Assembly: GCA_028290665.1 (NCBI GenBank)
Contig: JAQGJK010000026.1
Span: 154,861 to 218,860, forward strand
Reading direction: 5' to 3'
DNA length: 64,000 nt
From: Devosia sp.
GTDB lineage: Bacteria > Pseudomonadota > Alphaproteobacteria > Rhizobiales > Devosiaceae
This document shows, one piece after another, positions 41,715 to 50,507 of the stretch; within the stretch, counting starts at the first letter, position 1, and the number at the start of each line of letters is the position of its first letter. The notes below the pieces were generated by a model. The model was not told the DNA's origin, did no database searches, and saw only the letters and a program-made list of their open reading frames with translations. The position numbers and the translations under genes were made by a program.

Positions 41715-42184
41715 GCTGCCTTGGCGCCCTGCTCGATCTGCTGGGGCTGATTATCCTGGCTGGGCGCAGCGCCGGCAGCCGTGCCGATCTCGATGCGCCG
41801 CGGCTTCAGTTGTTCGGGCACTTCCCGGACCAGCTTGACGCTCAGCAGGCCGTTCTCAAGCGCCGCTCCGGCGACCCTGACATGGTTGGCCAGGTTGAAC
41901 GTCTGCTTGAAATTGCGCTGCGCAATGCCGCGATGCAGTAACTGCCGTTCGTTTTCGGTCGCCTGCTTCTGCCCAGCGACGAGGAGTTCAGTCCCCGTCT
42001 GCATCAGTTCGATTTCATCCGCGTTGAAACCGGCCACCGCCATGCTGATGCGGTACTCGTTTTCGCCGATTTTTTCGATGTCATAGGGCGGCCAGTCCGG
42101 CCCGACGCTGTGGTCGAGCATGTCGAACAGGCGGTCGAAACCCACCGTCGAGCGGTAGAACGGGGCGTAGTCGAATGCTTTCAT
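41711..42184 (-). CDS. Hsp20 small heat-shock protein
   Basis: 157 residues from the ATG at 42184 (MKAFDYAPFYRSTVGFDRLFDMLD, the rhizobial Hsp20 opening). The alpha-crystallin domain (about 30-125) has YDIEKIGENEYRISMAVAGFNADEI and VRVAGAALENGLLSVKLVREVPEQLKPRRIEI. Cytosolic chaperone that holds unfolding proteins. An AGGA ribosome-binding site lies 8 bases upstream, inside a ROSE-type hairpin. The in-frame ATG two codons upstream is too close to it. Confidence 0.95.
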   Translation of the reverse strand: MKAFDYAPFYRSTVGFDRLFDMLDHSVGPDWPPYDIEKIGENEYRISMAVAGFNADEIELMQTGTELLVAGQKQATENERQLLHRGIAQRNFKQTFNLANHVRVAGAALENGLLSVKLVREVPEQLKPRRIEIGTAAGAAPSQDNQPQQIEQGAKAA

Positions 42185-42186
42185 AG

Positions 42187-42260
42187 CCATATCCTCGTGT
42201 AGCAACATGGACCCGGCACACCAGCCCGGTGTGCGGATAACCGAGCCTACTCGGCCTCGG
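42187..42260 (-). promoter_or_regulatory. ROSE-type RNA thermometer in the hsp20 leader
   Basis: On the minus strand the leader forms three hairpins. The first is CCGAGGCCGAGTAGGCTCGG. The second is GCACACC-GGGCT-GGTGTGC. The last (42187-42210) is CCAUGUUGCU-ACACG-AGGAUAUGG, where UUGCU pairs with the AGGA ribosome-binding site leaving the G unpaired, the signature of ROSE elements. Heat should melt it and free translation. Confidence 0.85.
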
Positions 42261-42434
42261 TTCGCGCGCGTAACGTTGCCCAAACGGTCGGGTTCCACTG
42301 ACTGCAAAAAATTTTGGGAGGGCCGTCGTTGTTACGATTTGTCGTCTGGCACCGGACCGCGCAATGCTCCAACGGGCAAATCGCCGCGGCGCAACCGCAG
42401 TAGCTGCCTGACCGCTCTCAAAGGACCAAAACAC

Positions 42435-43415
42435 TCACCGGGCTCCCCAGGCCGGGCCGATCAATTCAATTTTGTTCGTCCAGAGATAGCCCTCAAAGCT
42501 GTCCGGCACCTGCGCTAGCACGTCTACGGTATCGATTCCGGCGGTTCCCGGGTCGCCGCTGGTGTAGGGGCCAAGCAGGATCACCTGACTGCCGGCGTCC
42601 TCGATCCGCTGGAGAAACAGGTTGGGCCAGCCCCAGAGCCAGGGCGCGGCATTGATCGGCACCATGATTATTGTGTCCTGGCAGGCCTCTGGCATGAAGC
42701 CGGTCCATCCAAGAGCCGCATAGCCAAGCAGGCAATCCATCAGGCCGCGTCGGGACCAGACGGCCAGGTCGCCGATCAACTCGTTGGCTCGAAAAGTCGG
42801 GGCGTCCCCGCCATAGGCGCCCCATACCGCCGGTCGCCACTCCGGATGGTCCACCAGCAAGGCGGCCAGCATGTCGCCTTCGCGGGTGTCGTTGCTCTTG
42901 AAGTTGACGAGAAACCGCCGGTCCGAAAAAGCGGCCAAGACGTCCTTGAGTTCCGGAATCAGGCCGATGCCGCTGCCCCGCAATGGAAAAGTCGTTCCGC
43001 CATCGGCGGTATAGCCGTAGCCAATGTCCAGCGTCCGAAGATACGCCATGTCGTGAGAGCGCGTCTCACCCGTGCCGTCGCTTCGGCAATCGAGCGTCCA
43101 GTCGTGGATCACCGCAAACTGCCCATCGGTGGTGGGGTGAACATCGAGCTCAACGATCGCGGCCCCCGCTGCAAAAGCCGCTTGCATCGAGGGGATGCTG
43201 TTTTCAAGAAATCGGTGCGTCGGCGGCGTGATCCGCTCGGCCGTACAGGTGTCGTTTTCCAGCCCAACTCGGTCAAAAGTCTGGTGTATGCCTCGGTGCG
43301 CGATCAACTCGACTTGAGGATCAAGCGGCGTAGGAATCCGCCAGCTGCTATTGAATACGTAAACGCCGCCCAAGACTACGAAAACACCCACCAGCGTCCG
43401 ATACCGCTTCTTCAT
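42435..43415 (-). CDS. Glycerophosphodiester phosphodiesterase-family protein
   Basis: 326 residues. An N-terminal membrane anchor (TLVGVFVVLGGVYVF) is followed by a GDPD barrel: ELIAHRGIHQTF (catalytic HRG), ENSIPSMQAAFAAGAAIVELDVHPTTDGQFAVIHD (ExD and His). The C-half has PELKDVLAAF and LGPYTSGDPGTAGIDTVD. It would cleave glycerophosphodiesters or similar lipid head groups, outward-facing. A single transcription unit. Confidence 0.88.
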   Translation of the reverse strand: MKKRYRTLVGVFVVLGGVYVFNSSWRIPTPLDPQVELIAHRGIHQTFDRVGLENDTCTAERITPPTHRFLENSIPSMQAAFAAGAAIVELDVHPTTDGQFAVIHDWTLDCRSDGTGETRSHDMAYLRTLDIGYGYTADGGTTFPLRGSGIGLIPELKDVLAAFSDRRFLVNFKSNDTREGDMLAALLVDHPEWRPAVWGAYGGDAPTFRANELIGDLAVWSRRGLMDCLLGYAALGWTGFMPEACQDTIIMVPINAAPWLWGWPNLFLQRIEDAGSQVILLGPYTSGDPGTAGIDTVDVLAQVPDSFEGYLWTNKIELIGPAWGAR

Positions 43416-43643
43416 CAGCTTCCCCAGGTCTCAAAGTCGCGGGCATGGTGACAGATTGTGAAACAGATCGAGACCGCAAAACGCGAGGCTGGAGAATTCG
43501 TCTCCTTCAATCTCAACCGCCCCGCCAGGTCCTTCAGACCTGTTTCACCAACGGCCGCGGCAGCAAACCGCGGTGGGCGATATGCCCAAGTTCATCTCAC
43601 GCGGACGGTCGCCGCGGTGACAGGGCCCTACGCAGTCCCACCA

Positions 43644-44177
43644 TCAGGCCGGGACGTAGCTAAGCCTCAACACGTTGTCATCGATCTGTTCACTGCCGGC
43701 CAAACGCAAGGGCGGGCGCGCTGCGGCGAAGAAGGGGGTGCCCCTCCCGAGTACCTCCGGGTGGAGGTAAATGCGGTATTCGTCGATCAGGCCCAGTTCG
43801 GTCAGGGTACGCGCGAGACTAGGCCCGCCGATTTCGATCTCACCGTCGATTTCGGCCTTGAGCCGACGCACTTCCGCCTCGAGGTCCCCCTGCACCAGCT
43901 TCGCATTGGGCCCGACCGAAGTCAGCGTGCGCGACACCACCCATTTCGGCGCCTTGCGCCAGGCCACGGCAAAGGCGCGGTGGTCGATGTCCCAGCCGGG
44001 CTGGTCTTCATCCCAGTAGCTCATCAGCTCATAGAGCTTACGGCCATAAAGGCTGCCGGCAAGGCCGTCCGTCTGCTCGACAAAACGACGGAACAGCTTT
44101 GGGCTGGGCGGCTGCATTTCCGTATGATCGACATAGCCATCCAGCGATTGGTTCATCCCAAAGAAAAGCTTGGCCAT
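43644..44177 (-). CDS. Dihydrofolate reductase-family (RibD C-terminal) protein, copy 1
   Basis: 177 residues: LFFGMNQSLDGYVDH at the start, SLYGRKLYELMSYWDED and KWVVSRTLTSVGPNAKLVQGD, then IEIGGPSLARTLTELGLIDEYRIYLHPEVLGRGTPFF, the RibD_C hallmarks. Likely an NAD(P)H-dependent reductase of unknown substrate. A truncated HxlR regulator lies divergently upstream. The whole module has an intact paralogue at 56286-57465. Confidence 0.9.
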   Translation of the reverse strand: MAKLFFGMNQSLDGYVDHTEMQPPSPKLFRRFVEQTDGLAGSLYGRKLYELMSYWDEDQPGWDIDHRAFAVAWRKAPKWVVSRTLTSVGPNAKLVQGDLEAEVRRLKAEIDGEIEIGGPSLARTLTELGLIDEYRIYLHPEVLGRGTPFFAAARPPLRLAGSEQIDDNVLRLSYVPA

Positions 44178-44296
44178 CCCGTCCCTCGTTGCTGGGTGAC
44201 GCCCGTCACGCCACGCTCAATTGTTCCCGAGGCTGTGGTAGCATTCAGCCCGATGCAAGAACCACCTCTATTTGGCAACTGGTTTGGGGAGGATCC

Positions 44297-44425
44297 ATGA
44301 GACTGAGACGCTCCGGATGCCCGATCAACCTGACGCTCGAAGCCTTCCGCGATCGGTGGAGCCTGATCATCCTGCGGGATGCCATGGTCGGCGGGCGCCG
44401 CCGCTGCTTCCGATGGCCAGGCTAA
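44297..44425 (+). pseudogene. Truncated HxlR-family regulator
   Basis: Reads MRLRRSGCPINLTLEAFRDRWSLIILRDAMVGGRRRCFRWPG then stops (42 residues). The first 34 residues match the N-terminus of the intact HxlR protein at 56953 (RRRSGCPIDLTLETFGNRWSLIILRDIMFGG). The winged helix and dimer helix are missing. The DNA after the stop shows no continued match I could follow. It ends next to the convergent aldo/keto reductase gene. Confidence 0.85.
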
Positions 44426-44460
44426 GAAAGAACATCCGCATAGGAGAACTCCTTGGGGGT

Positions 44461-45522
44461 TTAAGCGGGCGGCAGCTCTCGCAGAGCCTGATCGCTCGAG
44501 TCGATGTACCGGTGGCGCTGAAGCCTGCCAAACACGCCGTAAGGGTAGTCGTTCGGAGTGTTGGCGCTGACCTCATCCAGCCGGGTCGTGGCGTCGGCGC
44601 CAAGCTGCATGTCGGCTGCCGGTAGGTTTTCCTCCAACTGCGCCATGGTCCGCGCGCCGATGATCGATGCTGTGACACCCGGGCGGTTGGTGACCCAGCT
44701 CAGCGCTACCTGGCTAACGCTGGCGCCGATTTCGCCGGCGATCTGACGAGCGACTTCCAGCGTCGCCCAGTTGCGGTCGGACGAAAACAGGTCCTTCCCG
44801 ATGTGACGCATCATGGCATTGTCGGAGCCAAACCGCGTATCGGCGCCTGCATCGGCTTTTCGGGTGTACTTGCCGGTTAAGAAGCCAGAGGCCAGTGGCG
44901 ACCAGGAGAGAAGCCCGAGTTCGCTGTTGAGCGCAGCCGGAATGACCTCGTATTCGATCTCTCTTGAGGCGAGGCTATACTGCTGCTGCAGCGTAACCGG
45001 CATCTGCAGGCCCATGGCCTTTGCCGTGGAAAGCATCAGCTGCAGCTGCCAGCCGGTAAAGTTGGAAAGGCCAACATAATGGATTTTGCCGGCACGCACC
45101 GCTGCGTCGAGAAACGTCAAGGTTTCTTCCACCGGGGTTAGCGGGTCCCAGCCGTGCAGTTGGTAAAGATCGATCGCATCGACGCCGAGGCGCTTCAACG
45201 AAGTATTGAGCGCGCGGCTCAAATGGCGGCGCGACGCGCCCGCCTCGTTGACATCGGGGCCGGTGCCAAACCGCGCTTTGGACGCGAAGATCACCTTGTT
45301 GGTCAGATCGGCGGGTCTGCTCGCACGCCACCGTCCGAGAAGCTCCTCTGAAGCACCGCCGCCATAGACGTCGGCAGTGTCGAGCATGTTGCCACCGGCT
45401 TCAAGATAAGCGTCGATGATGGCGAAGGCTTCGGACTCGGGGGTTTCCGATCCAAACCCCATGGTCCCAAGCGCGAGGTTCGAAACCGAGACCCCTGAAT
45501 TGCCGAGTTTTCTGTATTGCAT
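44461..45522 (-). CDS. Aldo/keto reductase
   Basis: 353 residues, TIM-barrel AKR. LGLGTMGFG-type opening (SNLALGTMGFGSETPESEAFAIIDAYLEAGGNMLDTADVYGGG) with Asp48 and Tyr53 of the tetrad, Lys82 in IFASKARFG, and His in YQLHGWDPLTPVEETL. Cofactor end: ASIIGARTMAQLEENL. It is followed upstream by the Old Yellow Enzyme gene with a 3-base gap, so the two are an operon opposite the LysR regulator. Confidence 0.93.
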   Translation of the reverse strand: MQYRKLGNSGVSVSNLALGTMGFGSETPESEAFAIIDAYLEAGGNMLDTADVYGGGASEELLGRWRASRPADLTNKVIFASKARFGTGPDVNEAGASRRHLSRALNTSLKRLGVDAIDLYQLHGWDPLTPVEETLTFLDAAVRAGKIHYVGLSNFTGWQLQLMLSTAKAMGLQMPVTLQQQYSLASREIEYEVIPAALNSELGLLSWSPLASGFLTGKYTRKADAGADTRFGSDNAMMRHIGKDLFSSDRNWATLEVARQIAGEIGASVSQVALSWVTNRPGVTASIIGARTMAQLEENLPAADMQLGADATTRLDEVSANTPNDYPYGVFGRLQRHRYIDSSDQALRELPPA

Positions 45523-45525
45523 GGT

Positions 45526-46692
45526 TCAAGCCTCGTGTTCTTTGGATGAAAGGTCGGGGCTGGACGCCAGGGGGAACCAGCCTGTCATGGCCTCGATAAT
45601 CCTCGACAGTTTTGCCGGGATGCCGAGGTCCGTGACTTGTGCGGGATCGAGCGTCGTCGCGATTGATAGTGCGTCGCCGCCTTGCGCGCGTTCCACCCAA
45701 TCCGGATTGATAACCAGGCCGCGGCCGACTGCGACACCGGAGAGGCCGATCGCGAGTGCTGCCGATGCCTGTGCGGGGGTCAAAATTCCGCCTGCCGCAA
45801 ACAGCGGGATACGGCCTTCGACATGCCTCTCGATGACCCGTGCGATGGTCTCCGAACCGGCGCTGCCGATAGGTTTGTTCGTCAGGATGTTGCCAAGCGA
45901 AACATGCACATAGTCGACCTTGGCCTCGATGAGGCGGTCGATCAGCGCCAGGGCGTCGTCGATCCGAAGGCCGTCGGCATCCGGCTCTTCGGGTGAAATG
46001 CGGTAGCCCAGCAGAAAGGGCCCCTTCGCATGAAGCTCGGCAACGCGACGAACCTCCGCCACGACGGCGAGGGCAAAGCGCATGCGGTTCGGAAGCGAGC
46101 CGCCCCACTGGTCCTGCCGCTTGTTGAAGTGGGGGGAGAAGAAATTCTGGATCAGGAAACCGTGCGCGCCATGCAGTTCGACACCATCGAACCCCGCCTC
46201 GATCGCGCGGCGTGTGGCCTCGCCAAAGGCAGTAACAATCTCAAGAATTTCGGTCTGCGTCAGCTCCCGTGGGACCGCTGCAGCAGCGAATGCCGTGGCC
46301 GGAATGCCGACCTCACTGGCGCTGACAATCTCCCGGTCGGGAATGAGGTCCGGTACAGCCTTGTTGCCGGCGTGGAAAATTTGCAGGACGGCGGGCGCCC
46401 CGCCGCTTTTGGCGGCCTCGGCAAGACTGCGGAGGCTTGGGATAAAGCGATCGTCAAATGATGCAAATTCATCGGTGAAGCCGATGCCATTGGCCTGGAC
46501 ATGCGTACAGCCAGTGATGACCAGCCCCACTCCACCCACCCGTTTACGATAGTAGGCCAACTCCTCTTTGGTCACCGTCCCATCGGCATTGCCGGACCAG
46601 GTGGTCATCGGCGCCATGATGAGCCGGTTGCGTAAGGCCATGCCGTTGGCAAAGGCGAAGGGCTGGAAAAGCAGAGGAGCGAAGTGGTTCAT
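45526..46692 (-). CDS. NADH:flavin oxidoreductase / Old Yellow Enzyme
   Basis: 388 residues, FMN barrel. RNRLIMAPMTTWSGNADGTVTKEELAYYRKR (flavin site), QIFHAGNKAV, GFDGVELHGAHGFLIQNFFSPHFNKRQDQWGGSLPNRMRFAL (family signature), FAAGGILTPAQASAAL and GVAVGRGLVINPDWVERA. It likely reduces activated C=C bonds. With the AKR gene it forms an operon divergent from the LysR gene, which probably controls it. Confidence 0.94.
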   Translation of the reverse strand: MNHFAPLLFQPFAFANGMALRNRLIMAPMTTWSGNADGTVTKEELAYYRKRVGGVGLVITGCTHVQANGIGFTDEFASFDDRFIPSLRSLAEAAKSGGAPAVLQIFHAGNKAVPDLIPDREIVSASEVGIPATAFAAAAVPRELTQTEILEIVTAFGEATRRAIEAGFDGVELHGAHGFLIQNFFSPHFNKRQDQWGGSLPNRMRFALAVVAEVRRVAELHAKGPFLLGYRISPEEPDADGLRIDDALALIDRLIEAKVDYVHVSLGNILTNKPIGSAGSETIARVIERHVEGRIPLFAAGGILTPAQASAALAIGLSGVAVGRGLVINPDWVERAQGGDALSIATTLDPAQVTDLGIPAKLSRIIEAMTGWFPLASSPDLSSKEHEA

Positions 46693-46819
46693 GACATCAC
46701 ACGGGGGCTGATGGTTGCGAGATGGCGCGCTTGGCCATCGTCCATGCCGTAAATTAGTGCGTGGCGGTCATTTCGATTAGACGCTATAATTCGAATGCCC
46801 CTAGCGATTTGATGCATAA

Positions 46820-47713
46820 ATGAAACGAGACGATCTTTATGATCTGGCGGCCTTCGAAGTCGTCGCCAAGCACGCAAGTTTCACCCGCGCAGCGGCCGAA
46901 CTCGACATGTCGCAGTCGGCTCTCAGCCATGCGATAAAAATGCTAGAGGAGCGGCTGGGCGTCCGGCTGCTGGCGCGCACGACCCGGTCGGTGTCGGTCA
47001 CGGAAGCGGGCGAAACGCTGCTTCGCTCCCTGCGCCCCGCGCTAGACGATATCGCCACCGGGGTTGATGCACTCGGCGCCATGCGCGGCAAGGCTGCCGG
47101 CACCATTCGGCTCACTGCAACGAAGCATGCAATCTCTTCCGTGGTCATGCCGCTACTGCCGAAATTTCTCGCGGAGTACCCGGATGTGCAGCTGCAGATG
47201 CTTGTCGATGACAGCTTCATCGACATTGTGGCGATGAGAATCGATGCCGGCATTCGCTTCGGCGACATCGTCGAAAAGGACATGATCGCGGTTCGGATCG
47301 GTCCGGACGTGCCCTTGGCCGTTGTCGGAGCGCCTTCCTACTTCGAAAAGTATGGCCACCCGGGTACGCCTCGCGAACTTTCTCTACATCGGTGCATCAA
47401 CTACCGTCACCTGCGCACCTCCGGCGTCTTCGGGTGGGAGTTCGTCGAGGACGGACGGCCGCTCCAGGTTCGCGTTGAGGGACCGCTGACCTTCAGTAAT
47501 TCCGAGCTGCTGCTCGAAGCCGCACTTGCCGGCCACGGCCTCGCCTACGTCTACGAGAACGAAGTTCTAGGCCACGTCGCGGCGGGCCGCCTCGAACGCA
47601 CCCTTGCCAAATGGTGCCCAAACTTCCCCGGATACTATCTGTATCACCCAAGCCGGAGACAGGTCCCGCCGGCCCTGGCGGCGCTAGTCGCTGCCCTAAA
47701 ATACCGGCCTTAG
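46820..47713 (+). CDS. LysR-family transcriptional regulator
   Basis: 297 residues. The HTH domain (1-62) has DLAAFEVVAKHASFTRAAAELDMSQSALSHAIKMLEERLGVRLLARTTRSVSVTEAG. The co-inducer domain follows (about 90-297) with GTIRLTATKHAISSVVMPLLPKFLAEYPDVQLQ. It is divergent from the OYE/AKR operon by 127 bases; control of that operon is inferred from position, as usual for LysR. Confidence 0.95.
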   Translation: MKRDDLYDLAAFEVVAKHASFTRAAAELDMSQSALSHAIKMLEERLGVRLLARTTRSVSVTEAGETLLRSLRPALDDIATGVDALGAMRGKAAGTIRLTATKHAISSVVMPLLPKFLAEYPDVQLQMLVDDSFIDIVAMRIDAGIRFGDIVEKDMIAVRIGPDVPLAVVGAPSYFEKYGHPGTPRELSLHRCINYRHLRTSGVFGWEFVEDGRPLQVRVEGPLTFSNSELLLEAALAGHGLAYVYENEVLGHVAAGRLERTLAKWCPNFPGYYLYHPSRRQVPPALAALVAALKYRP

Positions 47714-47726
47714 CCAGTTCGCCTTG

Positions 47727-47831
47727 CCCCTCCGCAGTGACGCAGCATGGAGCGTACACGAACTGCCCTGCGGACACGACGTGCCGTTACTGATGCCGAA
47801 CGAACTGGCGGAGCTGCTCGAAAAAGCGTGA
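47727..47831 (+). pseudogene. C-terminal fragment of an alpha/beta hydrolase
   Basis: Frame reads LRSDAAWSVHELPCGHDVPLLMPNELAELLEKA then stop. VHELPCGHD(V/M) followed by M-P-x-E-L-A-x-L-L is the usual end of small alpha/beta-fold hydrolases, with the catalytic His in GHD. No N-terminal part precedes it (the LysR stop is 14 bases away). Confidence 0.6.
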
Positions 47832-47936
47832 CACCTTCGCCTCGATAAAGGATCCGGCGCTGCGTGGTTCTCGATCGCGCGCTACCCGAGACGTTAGCGC
47901 GCAATCCGTTCGATCAATCCATTGATGTCGACTACT

Positions 47937-48060
47937 GCTCCTGCTTGAACACATCCTTGAAGATGAGCGGCCCCCAGACGCGGCCGCGGGCGTGCACCAG
48001 CGCGCCTCCTTCGTTGAACTTTCCAAGCGTGAGTGGGGCGAAGCCGAGTTGTTTGGCGAG
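47937..48060 (-). pseudogene. C-terminal fragment of an F420-dependent NADP reductase-like protein
   Basis: Frame reads LAKQLGFAPLTLGKFNEGGALVHARGRVWGPLIFKDVFKQEQ then stop. GFAPLxLGxxxEGG is the usual end of NADPH:F420-type oxidoreductase/NAD-binding proteins. The Rossmann half is missing. Assigned from motif memory, so the family name is tentative. Confidence 0.5.
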
Positions 48061-48080
48061 GGCCGCCGCCAGCAAGACCA

Positions 48081-48169
48081 AACGCGTCCGCCACTTCACC
48101 GAATTCGTGTCCCGCCGGCTCGACGCCTACACGCCGCTTCTCGCCGGGCTCTCCACATCGCGCGACTGA
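48081..48169 (+). pseudogene. C-terminal fragment of a LysR-type regulator
   Basis: Frame reads RVRHFTEFVSRRLDAYTPLLAGLSTSRD then stop. R-x-R-x-F-x-E-F-V-x-x-R-L is typical of the last helix of LysR co-inducer domains. No HTH part is present nearby. Confidence 0.4.
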
Positions 48170-48188
48170 GGCATCCGGATCGCGCTGT

Positions 48189-48866
48189 TCACGGCCTCGA
48201 CGCGTACGCCACCCACCCCTTGAAGCTCAGCGCTGCGTAAAACAGGCTGACCTCGTCGAACCCGGCCTCGCGCAGCATCGCTTCCTCTTCCGCCGGGGCC
48301 AGAATGGTCAGGCGGGTGCCGATGGCTTGCCGGCCACGTTCGAGGATGTCCGGGTCGACATCATCGGGCTGGCCATAGGCGACATGACGGGCGATCCAGT
48401 GCGAGCGCTCGGGCTCGGTCTGGGGGAAGCTGATATGGGCGAGGACGAACGGGGCGCCGGGCTTTAACCGGCGATGGATCTCCCGAAGCGTGCTGAGCCG
48501 TTCGTTTTGAACAATGAAGTGGAAGGTCAGCAGGCTCACCGCCGCATCGAACGGACCCTCGGGGGCGTCTGCGATGTAGCCCTGATGCAGTTGCACCCGG
48601 TCGGCATGCTCGGTCAGTGTCGCGCGCGCGAGGCTCAGCATCGCCTCGGACGGGTCTACGCCATCGAACGACCAGCCGGGGTGCGCCTCGGCCAGCGCCC
48701 GCGTTTCCAGGCCGCCGCCGGCTCCGACGACCAGCACCCGCCCGTCGTCGGGGGTTCGCTCCGCCACGAGCATCGAAACCATGCGATGTACGGCTAAGAG
48801 GCCCGGGACCTGCCGCAGCGCCGTATCGTGGTAGGAGGTGCTGGCGGGGGGCTGAAACGAATTCAT
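48189..48866 (-). CDS. Class I SAM-dependent methyltransferase
   Basis: 225 residues with start at 48866 (MNSFQPPASTSYHDTALRQVPG). SAM motif I is RVLVVGAGGGLETRALA, followed by FDGVDPSEAMLSLAR and PFDAAVSLLTFHFIVQNERLSTLREIHRRLKPGAPFVLAHISF. Substrate unknown. Translationally coupled (ATGA) to the FAD reductase gene. An in-frame start 68 codons upstream would read the reductase in another frame. Confidence 0.9.
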   Translation of the reverse strand: MNSFQPPASTSYHDTALRQVPGLLAVHRMVSMLVAERTPDDGRVLVVGAGGGLETRALAEAHPGWSFDGVDPSEAMLSLARATLTEHADRVQLHQGYIADAPEGPFDAAVSLLTFHFIVQNERLSTLREIHRRLKPGAPFVLAHISFPQTEPERSHWIARHVAYGQPDDVDPDILERGRQAIGTRLTILAPAEEEAMLREAGFDEVSLFYAALSFKGWVAYASRP

Positions 48867-49786
48867 GCCGCCGCTCCGAGTTTGTGCGCCTCGGACAGCA
48901 GCGCCCGGTGAGTCGCCAAGCCCGCCATGACGCCGTCGGCGCATGCGAAGGTCACGGTGTAGCCACCGCCGCGGGTGATGTCGCCGGCGGCATAGACGTC
49001 GGCAACGCTCGTCAGGTTCATCTCGTCCACCGCGACGAACGGGCTGAACGGACCGGCGGTGATCGCACAACCGAGTTGTCCCGCCAGTGGACTGTTCAGC
49101 ACCTGCGACGGCCCGACATACAGCGCATCGATCGCCTGCGAGCGGCCGCCAACCAGCGCGACACCGGACAGCTGCGTGCCCTCGCCAATCAGCGCCTCGA
49201 TCGGCGCCGCTTCGATGGCGATGTCGAGGCGGCGGAACTGCGCCAGTACTGCCGCATCCGGGAGCGCCGCGCCGTTGAGGAAATATGTCGTCGGCCCCCA
49301 GTTCGCTACCAGCAGCGCCTGATGCACTGACATCGGCGATTGCTGCAGCACGCCAAGCCGCTGCCCGCTGAATTCAAAGCCATGGCAATACGGGCAATGA
49401 ATGACCGTCTTGCCCCACCGTTCGGCAATGCCGGAAATCTCAGGCAGAATATCGGAAACGCCGAACGCCAGCAGCAGCTTCGAACCCAGCAGCACGGCAC
49501 CGTCCTCGAGTGTAACGGCGATGCCGCCGCCTGAGCGCGCAACGTCGACCGCGACGCCATCGACGAAACTGACGCTCGGATAGGCGGCGACCTGCGCGCG
49601 CGCGGTGGCGATCATGTCGCGCGGGTTGCTGCCGTCCTGACTGAACAAACCATGCGAATGCTCGGCAAATCGATTGCGGGGCTTGCCCGCGTCGATGACG
49701 CACACCGAAAGGCGCGACCGTGCCAAGTAGAGCGCGGCGGCGAGGCCGGCGAAACTCCCGCCGATAATGATGACATCATGCTGCAA
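48863..49786 (-). CDS. Thioredoxin reductase-like FAD/NAD(P) oxidoreductase
   Basis: 307 residues from the TTG at 49786, supported by AGGGG 8 bases upstream. FAD site: DVIIIGGSFAGLAAALYLARSRLSVCVIDAG. The redox motif is CPYCHGFEFSG (in place of the CATC of thioredoxin reductases) and the C-terminal flavin site is SVADVYAAGDITRGGG. These CPYC enzymes are a known branch of unknown substrate. It forms an operon with the methyltransferase and is divergent from an Rrf2 regulator. Confidence 0.92.
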   Translation of the reverse strand: MQHDVIIIGGSFAGLAAALYLARSRLSVCVIDAGKPRNRFAEHSHGLFSQDGSNPRDMIATARAQVAAYPSVSFVDGVAVDVARSGGGIAVTLEDGAVLLGSKLLLAFGVSDILPEISGIAERWGKTVIHCPYCHGFEFSGQRLGVLQQSPMSVHQALLVANWGPTTYFLNGAALPDAAVLAQFRRLDIAIEAAPIEALIGEGTQLSGVALVGGRSQAIDALYVGPSQVLNSPLAGQLGCAITAGPFSPFVAVDEMNLTSVADVYAAGDITRGGGYTVTFACADGVMAGLATHRALLSEAHKLGAAA

Positions 49787-49863
49787 TTCGTTTCCCCTCA
49801 AAAGCGCGTCGCCCTGCCCTGGAGGACCAGGGCTGCGAACCCAATGGACACGGCGCCGTAAAC

Positions 49864-49888
49864 TCATGTATCAATCGTTGGTACATGA
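49864..49888. promoter_or_regulatory. 25-bp near-perfect palindrome, probable Rrf2 operator
   Basis: TCATGTATCAA-TCG-TTGGTACATGA: the outer 7 bases match exactly and the inner TATCAA/TTGGTA pair differs at one base. It lies in the divergent region, 78 bases before the reductase start and 63 bases before the Rrf2 start, so it can serve both genes. Confidence 0.75.
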
Positions 49889-49950
49889 ATGAAGACGCGA
49901 CGTCAATCGCGGCAGTTGACAGGCCGTGACTGAGCCCACAGATAACTCAA

Positions 49951-50385
49951 ATGAACAAAGACACCCGACTTTCAGGCGTTCTGCATGTCCTGCTGCACCT
50001 GTCGCAGGTCAGCGTTCCACTGACCTCCGAGGCTTTGGCCAACACCATGGGCACCAACCCCGCAGTGTTGCGGCGGACCATGGCCGGCTTGCGGAATTCG
50101 GGCTACGTGCATGCCGAAAAAGGCCATGGCGGCGGCTGGACCCTCGCCCGTCCACTCGCCGAAATCACCCTGCTCGACGTCTACGCCGCCCTCGGCCGCC
50201 CCGGCCTGTTCGCCATCGGCAGCCGCAACGCCGCACCCGATTGCCGGGTCGAGCGCGCCGTCAACACCGCTCTGTCCGACACCATGGCGCAGGCGGAGGC
50301 CCTGTTCACCGAACGCTTCGGTCAGGTGACGCTCGATACCCTGCTTCCCGCCTCGCCCACAGCGCTGTCGGTGCATTGCCACTAA
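49951..50385 (+). CDS. Rrf2-family transcriptional regulator
   Basis: 144 residues: [74 protein letters not shown] is the Rrf2 winged helix with the recognition-wing KGHGGGW. Only one Cys lies in the usual iron-sulfur loop (PDCRVERAV), so an Fe-S sensor is unlikely. It probably represses the divergent CPYC-reductase operon via the palindrome between them. Confidence 0.92.
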   Translation: MNKDTRLSGVLHVLLHLSQVSVPLTSEALANTMGTNPAVLRRTMAGLRNSGYVHAEKGHGGGWTLARPLAEITLLDVYAALGRPGLFAIGSRNAAPDCRVERAVNTALSDTMAQAEALFTERFGQVTLDTLLPASPTALSVHCH

Positions 50386-50507
50386 AACGAACCAGGGCGA
50401 ACCGCCGGCCGAACCCGGGCAACAGCTGCCAAACTCGTTGAAGTGCATGACTTCAGGACTACGCACCGGTTCTCCGCACTTTGCCGCCGCCAGTTCGACC
50501 AACCTCG

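Larger units (their letters stand above)
47714..48188. other. Gene graveyard between LysR and methyltransferase genes
   Basis: 475 bases holding the C-terminal scraps of three unrelated genes (see the three pseudogene entries) and no intact gene. The order and orientation suggest serial deletions at one spot. Confidence 0.6.

Noticed and set aside
41584-41838. + strand frame with S-W-N-A-L-V-K heptads over the 21-bp repeats
   Set aside because: Exists only because 21 is a multiple of 3; overlaps hsp20 antisense and lacks a supported start.
42300-42434. RpoH (sigma-32) promoter of hsp20
   Set aside because: No CTTGAA-type -35 with a CCCAT-type -10 at proper spacing was found; the thermometer is better supported.
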